Source: a virus
IMG/VR virus record: IMGVR_UViG_3300013099_000070
Coordinates: 1 to 27,574 of that record
Strand: one strand, 5' to 3'
Length of the DNA: 27,574 bases
Part shown: piece by piece, positions 8,333-15,172 of the stretch
Layout: the number at the start of each line of letters is the position of its first letter
Numbering within the stretch: the first letter of the stretch is position 1
Program-made: the position numbers and the translations under genes
The notes under the pieces: generated by a model
Seen by the model: the letters and a program-made list of their open reading frames with translations, nothing else
The model's database searches: none
What the model was told of the DNA's origin: nothing

Positions 8333-9043
8333 ATGGCTTTACCATTAGTAGCAACACCCAAATTTGATTTGACTTTACCAATAAGCAAAAAACAAATTAA
8401 ATACAGACCTTACCTTGTCAAAGAGCAAAAGGTCATTTTACAAGCAGTTGAGATGGGTAGTCCAGATCAACTTACTAACGCAATGCGTGACGCAATCATA
8501 GCATGTACTTATAATGAAATTGAAATTGATAAACTACCCTTTGCAGACGTAGAATTTATTTTAATTAATATCCGTGCAAAGTCATCAGGTGAAATGGTTG
8601 AATTATTTTATCGTTGCAACTCGAAAGGGTGTGACGGTAGAATCCCAGTTCAAATTAATTTATCTGAAATTGAAGTGGTCGAACCCAAAAAGGAAAATTT
8701 AAAAATAGAATTCGGTGGTAGTATTGGTATTGTAATGCAGTACCCAACTTACAAAGATCATATTGAAGCAACAAAATTAGATAGTGGTGTAGATCAAGCT
8801 ATGTCCCTAATTTTTGCTTGCACGAAATCTGTTTTTGACGGTGAGCAAGTTTGGTCAAAAAGCGACTTCACAAAAGAAGACCTTGAAGAGTTTATTTTGA
8901 ATTTACAAGAAGACGACTTTAAAAAATTAAATGATTATGTGGACGACTTACCACAAATAACAAAAGAATTGCATTTAACATGTCCTAAGTGTGGCGTTAC
9001 AGACGATTTAAAACTTACAGGTATTGACTCTTTTTTAGACTAA
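8333..9043 (+). CDS. 26: gp26-like baseplate/tail assembly protein (0-frame product)
   Basis: 236 residues. It matches the T4_baseplate (gp26) family as I know it: RPYLVKEQKVILQAVEMG, a helical segment with LPFADVEFILINIRAKSSGE, and two Cys pairs (YRCNSKGC near 103-109 and LTCPKCG near 221-226) that likely bind one zinc. In T4 gp26 is a hub assembly component. The gene stands just before the tape measure, the position of tail-assembly chaperones in other tailed phages. The last codons read TCT TTT TTA GAC TAA and include the slippery heptamer T_TTT_TTA (9031-9037). A -1 slip there bypasses the stop and enters the 51-aa frame downstream (see that entry). Confidence 0.8.
   Translation: MALPLVATPKFDLTLPISKKQIKYRPYLVKEQKVILQAVEMGSPDQLTNAMRDAIIACTYNEIEIDKLPFADVEFILINIRAKSSGEMVELFYRCNSKGCDGRIPVQINLSEIEVVEPKKENLKIEFGGSIGIVMQYPTYKDHIEATKLDSGVDQAMSLIFACTKSVFDGEQVWSKSDFTKEDLEEFILNLQEDDFKKLNDYVDDLPQITKELHLTCPKCGVTDDLKLTGIDSFLD
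9031..9037 (+). promoter_or_regulatory. Candidate -1 frameshift heptamer T_TTT_TTA
   Basis: In the gp26 frame the codons are TCT-TTT-TTA-GAC-stop, so the heptamer is correctly phased (X XXY YYZ). After a -1 slip the frame reads AGA CTA ATT TTT GGT and runs into ATG 9052 without a stop until 9205-9207. A perfect 9-bp stem, 9058-9066 with 9097-9105 (GAACTTATG/CATAAGTTC), lies 20 nt downstream. That is farther than usual stimulators. Confidence 0.6.
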
Positions 9044-9051
9044 TTTTTGGT

Positions 9052-9207
9052 ATGGGTGAACTTATGGCTTATTATAGAAGTACATTTTTATTAAGGCATA
9101 AGTTCGAGTATAAGATAGGGGAACTTGATGACATGCTCCCATTTGAACGTGATATTTATATGTTAATGCTACAAGATCAATTAAAAAAAGATAGCGAGAG
9201 AAAATAA
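9052..9207 (+). CDS. Small ORF between gp26 and tape measure; probable C-terminal extension of gp26 by frameshift
   Basis: 51 residues if started at ATG 9052: MGELMAYYRSTFLLRHKFEY, then an acidic and hydrophobic helix (IGELDDMLPFERDIYMLML) and a charged tail. No good Shine-Dalgarno precedes either ATG (9052 or 9064), which argues against independent initiation. The -1 frame from the T_TTT_TTA site at 9031-9037 enters it directly and would give a gp26 fusion of about 291 residues. The MLPFERDIY motif recurs in similar small ORFs next to tape measure genes, by analogy to the E/E' or G/GT chaperone pairs of P2 and lambda. The stop is one base before the tape measure ATG. Confidence 0.65.
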   Translation: MGELMAYYRSTFLLRHKFEYKIGELDDMLPFERDIYMLMLQDQLKKDSERK

Positions 9208-9208
9208 C

Positions 9209-12200
9209 ATGGCATTATCAGAACAACAAACAGCAAGACAAGCGGCTATTATAACTGCCGTTAGGAGTCAAGACGGTGGCAGTGAAAGTCAAGGCGTATT
9301 TTCTAACACCAATAGCCGATATAATCGAGGAAATTCAGAACTTGATGTTAGTGTTGCCTTACATAATTTTGAGCAAGATATAGCAGACAAAATTTCAGCA
9401 CAGTTACATAAAGATAATTTAGATCGTGCAAAAGGAAATGAGGTAGGCGAAAGTTTTAATGCCTTTGAAGATGAAGAGACTACAAAATTCTTTAAAAATT
9501 CTTTAGAGAGAATGGTGGGTGACGTTCAAGGAATGAGTGCGAAAGCATTAAATATTCAAATAGAACGTATGCAACACATTATGTCTTCTATTGATGAAAC
9601 TTCCTCATCAGAAGCAGAATTTTTACAAGAGCAATATGCAAAGTCTATTGTATTCATGCAAGATGAATTCAAACGTAAAAATAATATAGCCTTAAAGTCC
9701 ATGAATTTTATGGCAGAAACCGCAGAACAATATCTCAATCTTGAAAGTTTATATTCTGGGTTTGTAAACCACAATCCAATTGCAATGGGGTTATTCAAAC
9801 TTGGTGCAAATGCAGTAAGGTCTTTCCGCACAAATAAGAAAGCTAAAGAAGACTTGATGGCTCAGGATCAAGCCCGTGCGTCAGAAGCATTTCGTATTGA
9901 ACGTGATAGGGAAATTACAGAAGCACAAGAAGCACATAGAGCACAGGAAATTCAAGACCTTGAAGAAGCTAACGCTACAGGTAACAGTGGTGGTGAAGGA
10001 CTGTCTGCCCGTGAACAAGCTATTCAAGATGAAGAAAATGAAGGTGGTGACGGGTCTTGCGATTGTTTTGAACAAGTAATTAAAGACGCTCAAGGTGATT
10101 ATTTTACAAGAGAAGCCCCTGAAAGAGACTCAATCGGAACGTTACTTGATAACGAGGACGAAGAAGAAGATAGAGCAACTGATAATTTCAGAAAGGAAAC
10201 AAAAGCTAGAGAAATTAAATTATTCAAAAAAGTTTCTGAAATTAAAGATTTGTTAGTTGATGGCGGTATAGGTGGGAAAGAAGAAGAAGAAGAAAGTCAA
10301 AGTCTATTAGGCAGACTAGCAAAAATGTTTGCGTTTGGTAGAATATTAAAAGTATTAGCCTCTTTTAAAGGATCATTAGGTGCATTGGTTAAAGCCATTG
10401 GTGGTTTGCTTGCAGGATTTGGTCTGGGTGACGCTATAGGCGATTTTGGTGAAGACATTGACGTTGATAAGGACGATAAGAAAAAGTCCAAGAAAGACGC
10501 TAAGAAGAAGTCTAAAGCCAAATCAAAAAGAAAGGGTAAGGTCGGACGTGGTACTGGATTTGCAAATTCATATAAAGACAAAAGTCCACTCGAAAAAGCT
10601 AAAGAAAAGTTCAAAAAGTTCAAAAAACCCTCAATGGGTGGCGTGGGTAGGGCTGTTAGTGGTGCAGGAAGCCGTATAGGAGGCGTTCTAAGCGGGGCAG
10701 GACGCATGTTAGGGGGTAGCCTTTTAGGTGGAGCAGGAGCCACTACAGCCACAGCAGGAGCTACCGCAGGAGCAGGAGCAGGGATGGGAGCAATGGCTTT
10801 GCCTGCATTGGCACTTGCAGGAGCAGGAGCCACAGGTTATGGTATTGGCTCATTAATTTATGATAATGTGTTAGGTGATGACAGTAAAGACCTGATTGGT
10901 GAAGGTATAACCAGAACGTTAGCATTTTTTGGAAATGACGAAGCTCAATCCACATTAGACTCAAATGAAAAGTTTGAGCAAATGAAAAAAGCTGAGAAGT
11001 TGAAAAAAGATCGCTCTAATTTTGATACAGATAAGGTATTAGGAAAGCATGGTAAAAAACCAAGACCAAAAAGTAAAAACGCTAAACCACCTAAAGAAAT
11101 TGTCGATACATTTGCAATGCAAGAAAAAGCAAATAAAGAATTAGGAAAGCAATTTGAAAACAATGAAGGCTTTATGGATTTGACAGGTGAAGGCACAGCC
11201 AAAACGTTAGCATTTTTTGGAAATGACGAAGCTCAGGCATCCATTGACTCAAATGAAAAAAGTGAGAAAATAAAGAAAGAAGAAAAACTTACAGAAGCAC
11301 GTTCACATTTTGACATGGACGCTATTTTAAAAAGAAGTGCTGAACAATCAAAACCAAAACCAGTTGCTAATGTTTTAGACGCTAATGAAAATGCAGAAAC
11401 ATTAAATGGTCTATCAAAGAAAACTGTTAATGGTATTGTGTCTCGCAAATTAAACGGTGAACAATTTGACGAAGAAAAATTCAAAAAGTTAGGATTGAAG
11501 AAAACTGTTACAGACAGTATGGCTGATGGTGACATACCTATTCATGACGTTAGTGACGAACAGGGTTTACCTGCATGGTTTACTAATACAGCAGAAGAAG
11601 ATAAAAAATTAGAACGTATCTCACAAACAGGTCTTGAAACAGAAGTTTTCCGTGGTGTAGACACTGGTGAATTTCATAACAAGCTCGCAGAAAAAGATTC
11701 AATGGGTGCGTTTTCAGATCCAGACGAGATAAACAATACACGCCAACAAGACGCTAATAAAAAATATCTTGAATTGCAAGATATGGGTGCTCCACAAAAA
11801 CTCATTGAAAAAGAGTTAGGTGATTTCTACTTATCTGCAAAAAGTGCCAACACAAAACAAGCTATTAATCCACTGGAATTAAATAAGGGTATCAATGAAG
11901 AAAGCGGAACATTTGAAAAAATAAGTGACGCTCCAAATCGTGATCAGTTGCTTAACAAAGAACCTAATGAACAATTTGAAAAGGCAGACTCAGGTACACC
12001 AAAAATTAAAGACGTGAATTTTGGTATTGCAATGGAAAATTCTAAAATTGATAATTTGGAAATGCCAGAGTCAGCGTTAGGTGGTTTGATGGGTAGTGTG
12101 TCTGGAATGAAAGATGGGATGGATGCAGGAGGTGGTGGTGAAGCTATGCCACAACCTGTTTCATCTGGAACGCAAGCAAAAGTTCAACCAATTTTAGGAT

Positions 12201-12295
12201 CGGGTGGTGGTAAAAGTTCGGTTGTTAGTGCAAGAAACCCTGATAGCTCTATCCAAAGATTGACAGATCGCTTTCAGGGATTTGGTATGGCTTAA
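9209..12295 (+). CDS. Probable tail tape measure/central tail protein (gp29 position)
   Basis: 1028 residues. Residues 1-400 are helical and highly charged (long runs of E, K, Q). A hydrophobic region follows at about 370-410 (LAKMFAFGRILKVLASFKGSLGA). Then come a Lys-rich stretch (DKDDKKKSKKDAKKKSKAKS), a second Gly/Ala-rich hydrophobic block (about 485-545) and a low-complexity charged C-terminal half ending in GGSGG-type linkers and QRLTDRFQGFGMA. Long helical proteins with hydrophobic segments directly after the assembly chaperones are typical of tape measures; T4 gp29 is 590 aa. It carries an internal duplication (LAFFGNDEAQ units near residues 570 and 666). It could instead be another structural protein of this position. 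The stop overlaps the convergent gene at 12292. Confidence 0.6.
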   Translation: MALSEQQTARQAAIITAVRSQDGGSESQGVFSNTNSRYNRGNSELDVSVALHNFEQDIADKISAQLHKDNLDRAKGNEVGESFNAFEDEETTKFFKNSLERMVGDVQGMSAKALNIQIERMQHIMSSIDETSSSEAEFLQEQYAKSIVFMQDEFKRKNNIALKSMNFMAETAEQYLNLESLYSGFVNHNPIAMGLFKLGANAVRSFRTNKKAKEDLMAQDQARASEAFRIERDREITEAQEAHRAQEIQDLEEANATGNSGGEGLSAREQAIQDEENEGGDGSCDCFEQVIKDAQGDYFTREAPERDSIGTLLDNEDEEEDRATDNFRKETKAREIKLFKKVSEIKDLLVDGGIGGKEEEEESQSLLGRLAKMFAFGRILKVLASFKGSLGALVKAIGGLLAGFGLGDAIGDFGEDIDVDKDDKKKSKKDAKKKSKAKSKRKGKVGRGTGFANSYKDKSPLEKAKEKFKKFKKPSMGGVGRAVSGAGSRIGGVLSGAGRMLGGSLLGGAGATTATAGATAGAGAGMGAMALPALALAGAGATGYGIGSLIYDNVLGDDSKDLIGEGITRTLAFFGNDEAQSTLDSNEKFEQMKKAEKLKKDRSNFDTDKVLGKHGKKPRPKSKNAKPPKEIVDTFAMQEKANKELGKQFENNEGFMDLTGEGTAKTLAFFGNDEAQASIDSNEKSEKIKKEEKLTEARSHFDMDAILKRSAEQSKPKPVANVLDANENAETLNGLSKKTVNGIVSRKLNGEQFDEEKFKKLGLKKTVTDSMADGDIPIHDVSDEQGLPAWFTNTAEEDKKLERISQTGLETEVFRGVDTGEFHNKLAEKDSMGAFSDPDEINNTRQQDANKKYLELQDMGAPQKLIEKELGDFYLSAKSANTKQAINPLELNKGINEESGTFEKISDAPNRDQLLNKEPNEQFEKADSGTPKIKDVNFGIAMENSKIDNLEMPESALGGLMGSVSGMKDGMDAGGGGEAMPQPVSSGTQAKVQPILGSGGGKSSVVSARNPDSSIQRLTDRFQGFGMA
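10915..10947 (+). repeat. 33-bp direct repeat, copy 1 (inside tape measure-like gene)
   Basis: Identical 33-bp sequence at 10915-10947 and 11203-11235, both in the same reading frame and 288 nt (96 codons) apart. It encodes TLAFFGNDEAQ. The similarity extends on both sides at the protein level (D-L-x-GEG before; SNEK and EKL after). Confidence 0.9.
11203..11235 (+). repeat. 33-bp direct repeat, copy 2
   Basis: Second copy of the repeat at 10915-10947. Flanking codons differ, while the protein unit of about 96 residues is partly conserved. The absence of any base change in the 33-bp core suggests recent duplication or gene conversion. Confidence 0.9.
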
Positions 12296-12609
12296 AGGTT
12301 AATAGGTGGTGAGTTAGCATTAACAGTATAATGCACGTCATCACCTGACACTACAACGTTTCTAATGGGTTGTATGGTCACGCCAGAGCCGTTCTCATTA
12401 CATAGCAAACCTGTTGGCCCTAATTTTGAAATGTAAATAACTGAGTCTGACATTTGTCTAGGCTCGTTTAACATTTGTCTAAATTTGCCTAACTGTCCAT
12501 GTGAAGTGATCGCAGTTTCACAAGCTACAATTGAATTTCTACCAACTTCTGCCTCTGCCCCACAACCAACCATTAATGTAAGTGTTGCCATAATAAATAA
12601 TTTTTTCAT
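12292..12609 (-). CDS. Small exported protein, possible lipoprotein
   Basis: 105 residues. The N-terminus MKKLFIMATLTLMVGCGAEA has two Lys, a hydrophobic core and a Cys at residue 16 in a lipobox-like M-V-G-C context, so lipidation is possible. Two more Cys (about 30 and 70) could form a disulfide in the periplasm. No function recognised. Its stop overlaps the convergent tape measure stop by 3 nt. The ATG follows an AGGATGGATTAA ribosome site located in the last codons of the upstream gene, giving a compact minus-strand operon with the genes up to the promoter at 13443-13470. Confidence 0.7.
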   Translation of the reverse strand: MKKLFIMATLTLMVGCGAEAEVGRNSIVACETAITSHGQLGKFRQMLNEPRQMSDSVIYISKLGPTGLLCNENGSGVTIQPIRNVVVSGDDVHYTVNANSPPINL

Positions 12610-12963
12610 TTAATCCATCCTGCTTATGTAAGTTGAGCCGTCTTCTTGCACGATTGCAATTATGGCATATTCATATTGATAAAACGTTTCCGTGCCTCTA
12701 ACGATTTTAATAAGGGGGCTAAGGTCAGGATCACCCTTTGATTTATAAGTGCCATCAGGTGCTACCGTTGCCCCAAATTCGTCAAAGTCTGACATGGGCA
12801 TCCCGTACTGTGACGCTAACGCCTCTCGTAAGGGCGTATCAAACAATTCATCATTGACAACCCATACAGGCAAAATCCCACACGCCTGAGCGATTTTTTC
12901 ATCCTGTTCATCAGTGAATTGTTTAAGAGGGTCGATAGTTATTTCTTTAATAAAATTGTTCAT
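12610..12963 (-). CDS. Hypothetical small phage protein
   Basis: 117 residues, soluble and acidic, with no signal peptide. Segment EKIAQACGILPVWVVNDELF is a helix-turn element that could be a small interaction domain. Then come SQYGMPMSDFDEFGATVAPDGTYKSKGDPDLSPLIKI and a final strand pair (FYQYEYAIIAIVQEDGSTYI). I do not recognise the family. The ATG overlaps the upstream stop by 4 nt (12960-12963), so it is translationally coupled in the early-type operon. Confidence 0.75.
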   Translation of the reverse strand: MNNFIKEITIDPLKQFTDEQDEKIAQACGILPVWVVNDELFDTPLREALASQYGMPMSDFDEFGATVAPDGTYKSKGDPDLSPLIKIVRGTETFYQYEYAIIAIVQEDGSTYISRMD

Positions 12964-13196
12964 CGTAAGTAAACCTTTTTTTGTTTTTCGTAAATATAAA
13001 TAACATTTGAGTTTGAAACAACATCCGTATAAACACGGTAAAGTCTATTTTTGTTTTCGACTTTGTAAACTGTTTTCAGTTTTTTACCATAGCCAGAAGC
13101 GGTTTGAGAAAGTCCCTGCTCATGATACCATAGAGGGACATAATGTGCGTTCAATGTTTCGCCATTGTCATCACGGGTGAATGATTCGTGCATCAT
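12960..13196 (-). CDS. Hypothetical small phage protein
   Basis: 78 residues from the ATG at 13196, basic, ending KVYLR. The open frame extends back to a GTG at 13205, but the ATGATG at 13196-13191 overlaps the upstream stop (ATGA) and follows TAGG, so I choose 13196; 13193 is nearly as good. The region after residue 40 (KTVYKVENKNRLYRVYTDVVSNSNVIYIYE) looks like three beta strands. No family recognised. Confidence 0.65.
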   Translation of the reverse strand: MMHESFTRDDNGETLNAHYVPLWYHEQGLSQTASGYGKKLKTVYKVENKNRLYRVYTDVVSNSNVIYIYEKQKKVYLR

Positions 13197-13405
13197 CCTA
13201 CACACAAAAGCTCAAAGTTTTTGCTAGGGTGTTTTGCACTACACTTCTCTAACATTTCAATAGCCTCAGAACGATCCTCAGTTGTCCACGCCATGTCTTC
13301 TGTGCCAAACGATAACGAGCCAAGGTACGCATGGTTTAAATAAAATGTTGCCTCTTCTCCATCAACATCTGAAACCCAATTTTCGATAATTGTAAATGTA
13401 GCCAT
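13193..13405 (-). CDS. Hypothetical small acidic phage protein
   Basis: 70 residues from the ATG at 13405, which has an AGAGGAAAT ribosome site 6-7 nt upstream; an upstream in-frame ATG (13444) would start inside the -10 box of the promoter. The sequence is MATFTIIENWVSDVDGEEAT followed by FYLNHAYLGSLSF and a helix (SEAIEMLEKCSAKHP). It is the first gene behind the promoter at 13443-13470 and probably early. No function recognised. Confidence 0.7.
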   Translation of the reverse strand: MATFTIIENWVSDVDGEEATFYLNHAYLGSLSFGTEDMAWTTEDRSEAIEMLEKCSAKHPSKNFELLCVG

Positions 13406-13442
13406 AATATGATTTCCTCTAGTTGTTAATTCAATATTGAAC

Positions 13443-13470
13443 ATTATACAGTAATTACAGGGAAGGTCAA
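13443..13470 (-). promoter_or_regulatory. Sigma70-type promoter TTGACC-16-TATAAT (copy 1)
   Basis: On the minus strand TTGACC (13465-13470), a 16-bp spacer and a perfect TATAAT (13443-13448). The same ~30-bp sequence recurs at 14333-14360. A third version at 15084-15111 keeps TTGACCTTCCCT and TATAAT. It reads into 13405-12292, so host polymerase could start these genes early. Confidence 0.85.
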
Positions 13471-13478
13471 GAACTTTT

Positions 13479-13946
13479 TTAAAATTCTGGGAAAATATAA
13501 TTTTCAGACCTTACATATAAGTCGCCATCATGATCTAATGTCCATGTTTTGCCCATGTATTTCAATTCAGCACTATTTAAAATGTCATTCCAAAGATCCC
13601 AGTAACCGTCATATTCAAAGTCATCAACTTTGTCGATTAAGATTTTGAGGTCTTCTGCTTTGATCCCTGTCCATACTGCGGGAGTAGAAACGCCATCATT
13701 TATGAAAACATAACTGCCGTCTTCTTTTAATTCGTAGCCATCACCTTCGTTGAAAATTTCAGCAAAGAATTTTGGGATATACACGCCACAACGATCACTG
13801 AATAATTCATAAGTTTCAGTTGCATTGAAATCCATAATTACTTCGTCAAGGTCAAAGTCGTCACCATTATAATGATCCCGTACCCATCCGATAAACTCGT
13901 CATTCAATTCATAACCCGTGTCTTGAATTTTTGAAAGTGTTGTCAT
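13479..13946 (-). CDS. Hypothetical acidic phage protein
   Basis: 155 residues, very acidic with many Asp/Tyr/Trp (DYDGYWDLWNDIL, DHDGDLYVRSENYIF). The composition resembles DNA-mimic or antirestriction (ArdA-like) proteins, but I see no specific family motif, so this is only a suggestion. The ATG (13946) shares its A with the stop of the previous gene in a TAATG-type junction. A GAGGAAACCATATAATG ribosome site lies inside the upstream gene end. The gene belongs to the unit driven from 14333-14360. Confidence 0.72.
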   Translation of the reverse strand: MTTLSKIQDTGYELNDEFIGWVRDHYNGDDFDLDEVIMDFNATETYELFSDRCGVYIPKFFAEIFNEGDGYELKEDGSYVFINDGVSTPAVWTGIKAEDLKILIDKVDDFEYDGYWDLWNDILNSAELKYMGKTWTLDHDGDLYVRSENYIFPEF

Positions 13947-14179
13947 TATATGGTTTCCTCTTTTAATGCGTTAGCTAAGATTGCAAGGTCATTGTCACGG
14001 TTTGCTTTCACTTCTGATAATAACTTACCAACATTCAAAAATGCTTTTGAATAATACTCGTCTGAATAACCAGAACTAAAAAGTGTGTTAACACTTCGTT
14101 CAATTGGTTGCTCAGATTCAAGTAAAGTGGTACAAAACTCTGCAAGGTTTTCGATAATTGCTCTTTCTTCACTGGTCAT
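13946..14179 (-). CDS. Hypothetical helical phage protein
   Basis: 77 residues, predicted all-helical: EERAIIENLAEFCTTLLESE, then a Ser/Tyr-rich turn, then KAFLNVGKLLSEVKANRDND and a final Ala/Leu helix. No known family. It overlaps the 40-aa ORF upstream (TAATG) and the acidic gene downstream by one base, so the three are translationally coupled behind one promoter. Confidence 0.7.
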   Translation of the reverse strand: MTSEERAIIENLAEFCTTLLESEQPIERSVNTLFSSGYSDEYYSKAFLNVGKLLSEVKANRDNDLAILANALKEETI

Positions 14180-14301
14180 TAATAACCACCTGTCAGAGTA
14201 ATTGTTAATTTAGAACCGTCTGCCTCAAACATTAAACCTTTGGTCACAAGGTTATAAATACCTGCGTAAAAGTCATCAATATTTTCGTAAGTAATTGTCA
14301 T
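14179..14301 (-). CDS. 40-aa ORF, first gene behind promoter copy 2
   Basis: MTITYENIDDFYAGIYNLVT then KGLMFEADGSKLTITLTGGY. It has a good ribosome site (CGGAG, 6 nt before ATG 14301), an ATG, and a TAATG junction into the next gene, all of which support translation. The alternating hydrophobic C-terminus suggests a small beta hairpin. Too short for homology judgement; no function proposed. Confidence 0.65.
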   Translation of the reverse strand: MTITYENIDDFYAGIYNLVTKGLMFEADGSKLTITLTGGY

Positions 14302-14332
14302 TTTTTCTCCGTTTGCGTATTCAATATAGAGC

Positions 14333-14360
14333 ATTATACAGTAATTACAGGGAAGGTCAA
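14333..14360 (-). promoter_or_regulatory. Sigma70-type promoter TTGACC-16-TATAAT (copy 2)
   Basis: TTGACC at 14355-14360 and TATAAT at 14333-14338 on the minus strand. Spacer and flanks are identical to the 13443-13470 copy over about 30 bp. It lies just upstream of the 40-aa ORF's CGGAG ribosome site. Confidence 0.85.
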
Positions 14361-14363
14361 GGA

Positions 14364-14564
14364 CTAATTGTATTTTTTGTTCAAATTGTTTCGTGAACGT
14401 TCCAAAATCTCACTATAAACCTTAACATTAACCTTTCTACCTATTGATAATGCAAGCCATGCAATTTCACGTATTTCTGAGTCATCATCAAACTGCATAC
14501 CCAGATCATCAGCAATTTTTTCCATTATCTTATCTTTTAAACGTTCTTCTCTTGCATTATTCAT
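14364..14564 (-). CDS. Hypothetical small phage protein
   Basis: 66 residues, charged and helical: REERLKDKIMEKIADDLGMQ, an acidic patch, then IREIAWLALSIGRKVNVKVYSEILERS. No family recognised. It overlaps the 54-aa ORF upstream by 8 nt and ends 4 nt before the -35 of promoter copy 2, so it closes the transcription unit that begins at promoter copy 3. Confidence 0.65.
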   Translation of the reverse strand: MNNAREERLKDKIMEKIADDLGMQFDDDSEIREIAWLALSIGRKVNVKVYSEILERSRNNLNKKYN

Positions 14565-14721
14565 TTATAGCGTCCTCCCAGAGCATTATAAAGGCTTCTA
14601 ACCAACGTTCTTGGCTAGGACAAAGGCTACCCTCTGCTAACAATTCGTCTGCTGAAATAGGCTCTAAGGCTTGCTCAGATACCCATAACTTATATAACTC
14701 ACTTAATAAATCTAATTTCAT
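14557..14721 (-). CDS. 54-aa acidic ORF
   Basis: MKLDLLSELYKLWVSEQALE, then PISADELLAEGSLCPSQERW and a final helix ending in EDAINE. ATG 14721 follows an AGGAACTTAA ribosome site. It overlaps the next gene by 8 nt. The composition is typical of small phage proteins; no function is visible. Confidence 0.6.
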   Translation of the reverse strand: MKLDLLSELYKLWVSEQALEPISADELLAEGSLCPSQERWLEAFIMLWEDAINE

Positions 14722-14784
14722 TTAAGTTCCTGTTTTTTAACGGGTTTCCCTTCATTTGAAGTAAAACCACCATTTGAAGGAAAA

Positions 14785-15051
14785 CTACTCACAAAAGCAA
14801 GCATGATTCATTGCATTACCAAGAGTGATAATGATCCATCGTTTGTCTTTTCGATTTAAACGTTTTTTAGAACCACGTCTAAGTACATGAAAGTAAAGGT
14901 CTTTTAGTTCGGTTTCTTTCATACCCCATTCAACACCTAAACTTTCAAAGAAGTTAACTTCCCATGTTGCCTCAGTCAATGTAAACCCATGATCACGTAC
15001 CAAAAACATTTTAAATATCTCGAACGTTTTTTTCATGTCAGTTGGTTTCAT
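14785..15051 (-). CDS. Hypothetical small phage protein
   Basis: 88 residues from the ATG at 15051, which has AGGGA 6 nt upstream; the longer reading starts with a TTG at 15066. Sequence features: MKPTDMKKTFEIFKMFLVRD, a mixed helix region (TEATWEVNFFESLGVEWGMKETELKDLYFHVLRR), a basic segment (GSKKRLNRKDKRW) and a Cys-containing tail. First gene behind promoter copy 3. No family recognised; the basic patch might contact nucleic acid. Confidence 0.68.
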   Translation of the reverse strand: MKPTDMKKTFEIFKMFLVRDHGFTLTEATWEVNFFESLGVEWGMKETELKDLYFHVLRRGSKKRLNRKDKRWIIITLGNAMNHACFCE

Positions 15052-15083
15052 TTTTGTCCCTATCAATTAATTCAATAACACAC

Positions 15084-15111
15084 ATTATACACGAATCTGA
15101 GGGAAGGTCAA
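15084..15111 (-). promoter_or_regulatory. Sigma70-type promoter TTGACC-16-TATAAT (copy 3)
   Basis: TTGACCTTCCCT at the -35 side (15106-15111 for the hexamer) and TATAAT at 15084-15089. The spacer core differs from copies 1 and 2, but the 16-bp length and the TTCCCT extension are kept. The three promoters are therefore related rather than chance matches. Confidence 0.82.
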
Positions 15112-15121
15112 GTAAAACCGC

Positions 15122-15153
15122 AAAAAAAAGGCAACCCATTTCTGAGTTGCCTT
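15122..15153 (-). terminator. Rho-independent terminator of the gp32 unit
   Basis: On the minus strand a 10-bp stem (AAGGCAACTC / GGGTTGCCTT, one G-T pair) with a 6-nt loop is followed by a run of T. It starts 20 nt after the gp32 stop and insulates it from the early promoter at 15084-15111. Confidence 0.9.
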
Positions 15154-15172
15154 AAATTAGCAGAGCTAAATT

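Noticed and set aside
9153-9160. TATAAATA on the minus strand
   Set aside because: Inside the plus-strand chaperone-like ORF, with no minus-strand gene downstream.
10297-10833. 178-codon minus-strand open frame opposite the tape measure
   Set aside because: Pro/Ala-rich antisense shadow of the Gly/Ala-rich tape measure segment; no ribosome site.
12995-13002. TATAAATA on the plus strand
   Set aside because: Inside a minus-strand gene and would read against it with no plus-strand gene behind; chance match in AT-rich coding DNA.
13479-13946. Antirestriction (ArdA) protein
   Set aside because: Acidic composition is similar but no ArdA motif was recognised; left as hypothetical.
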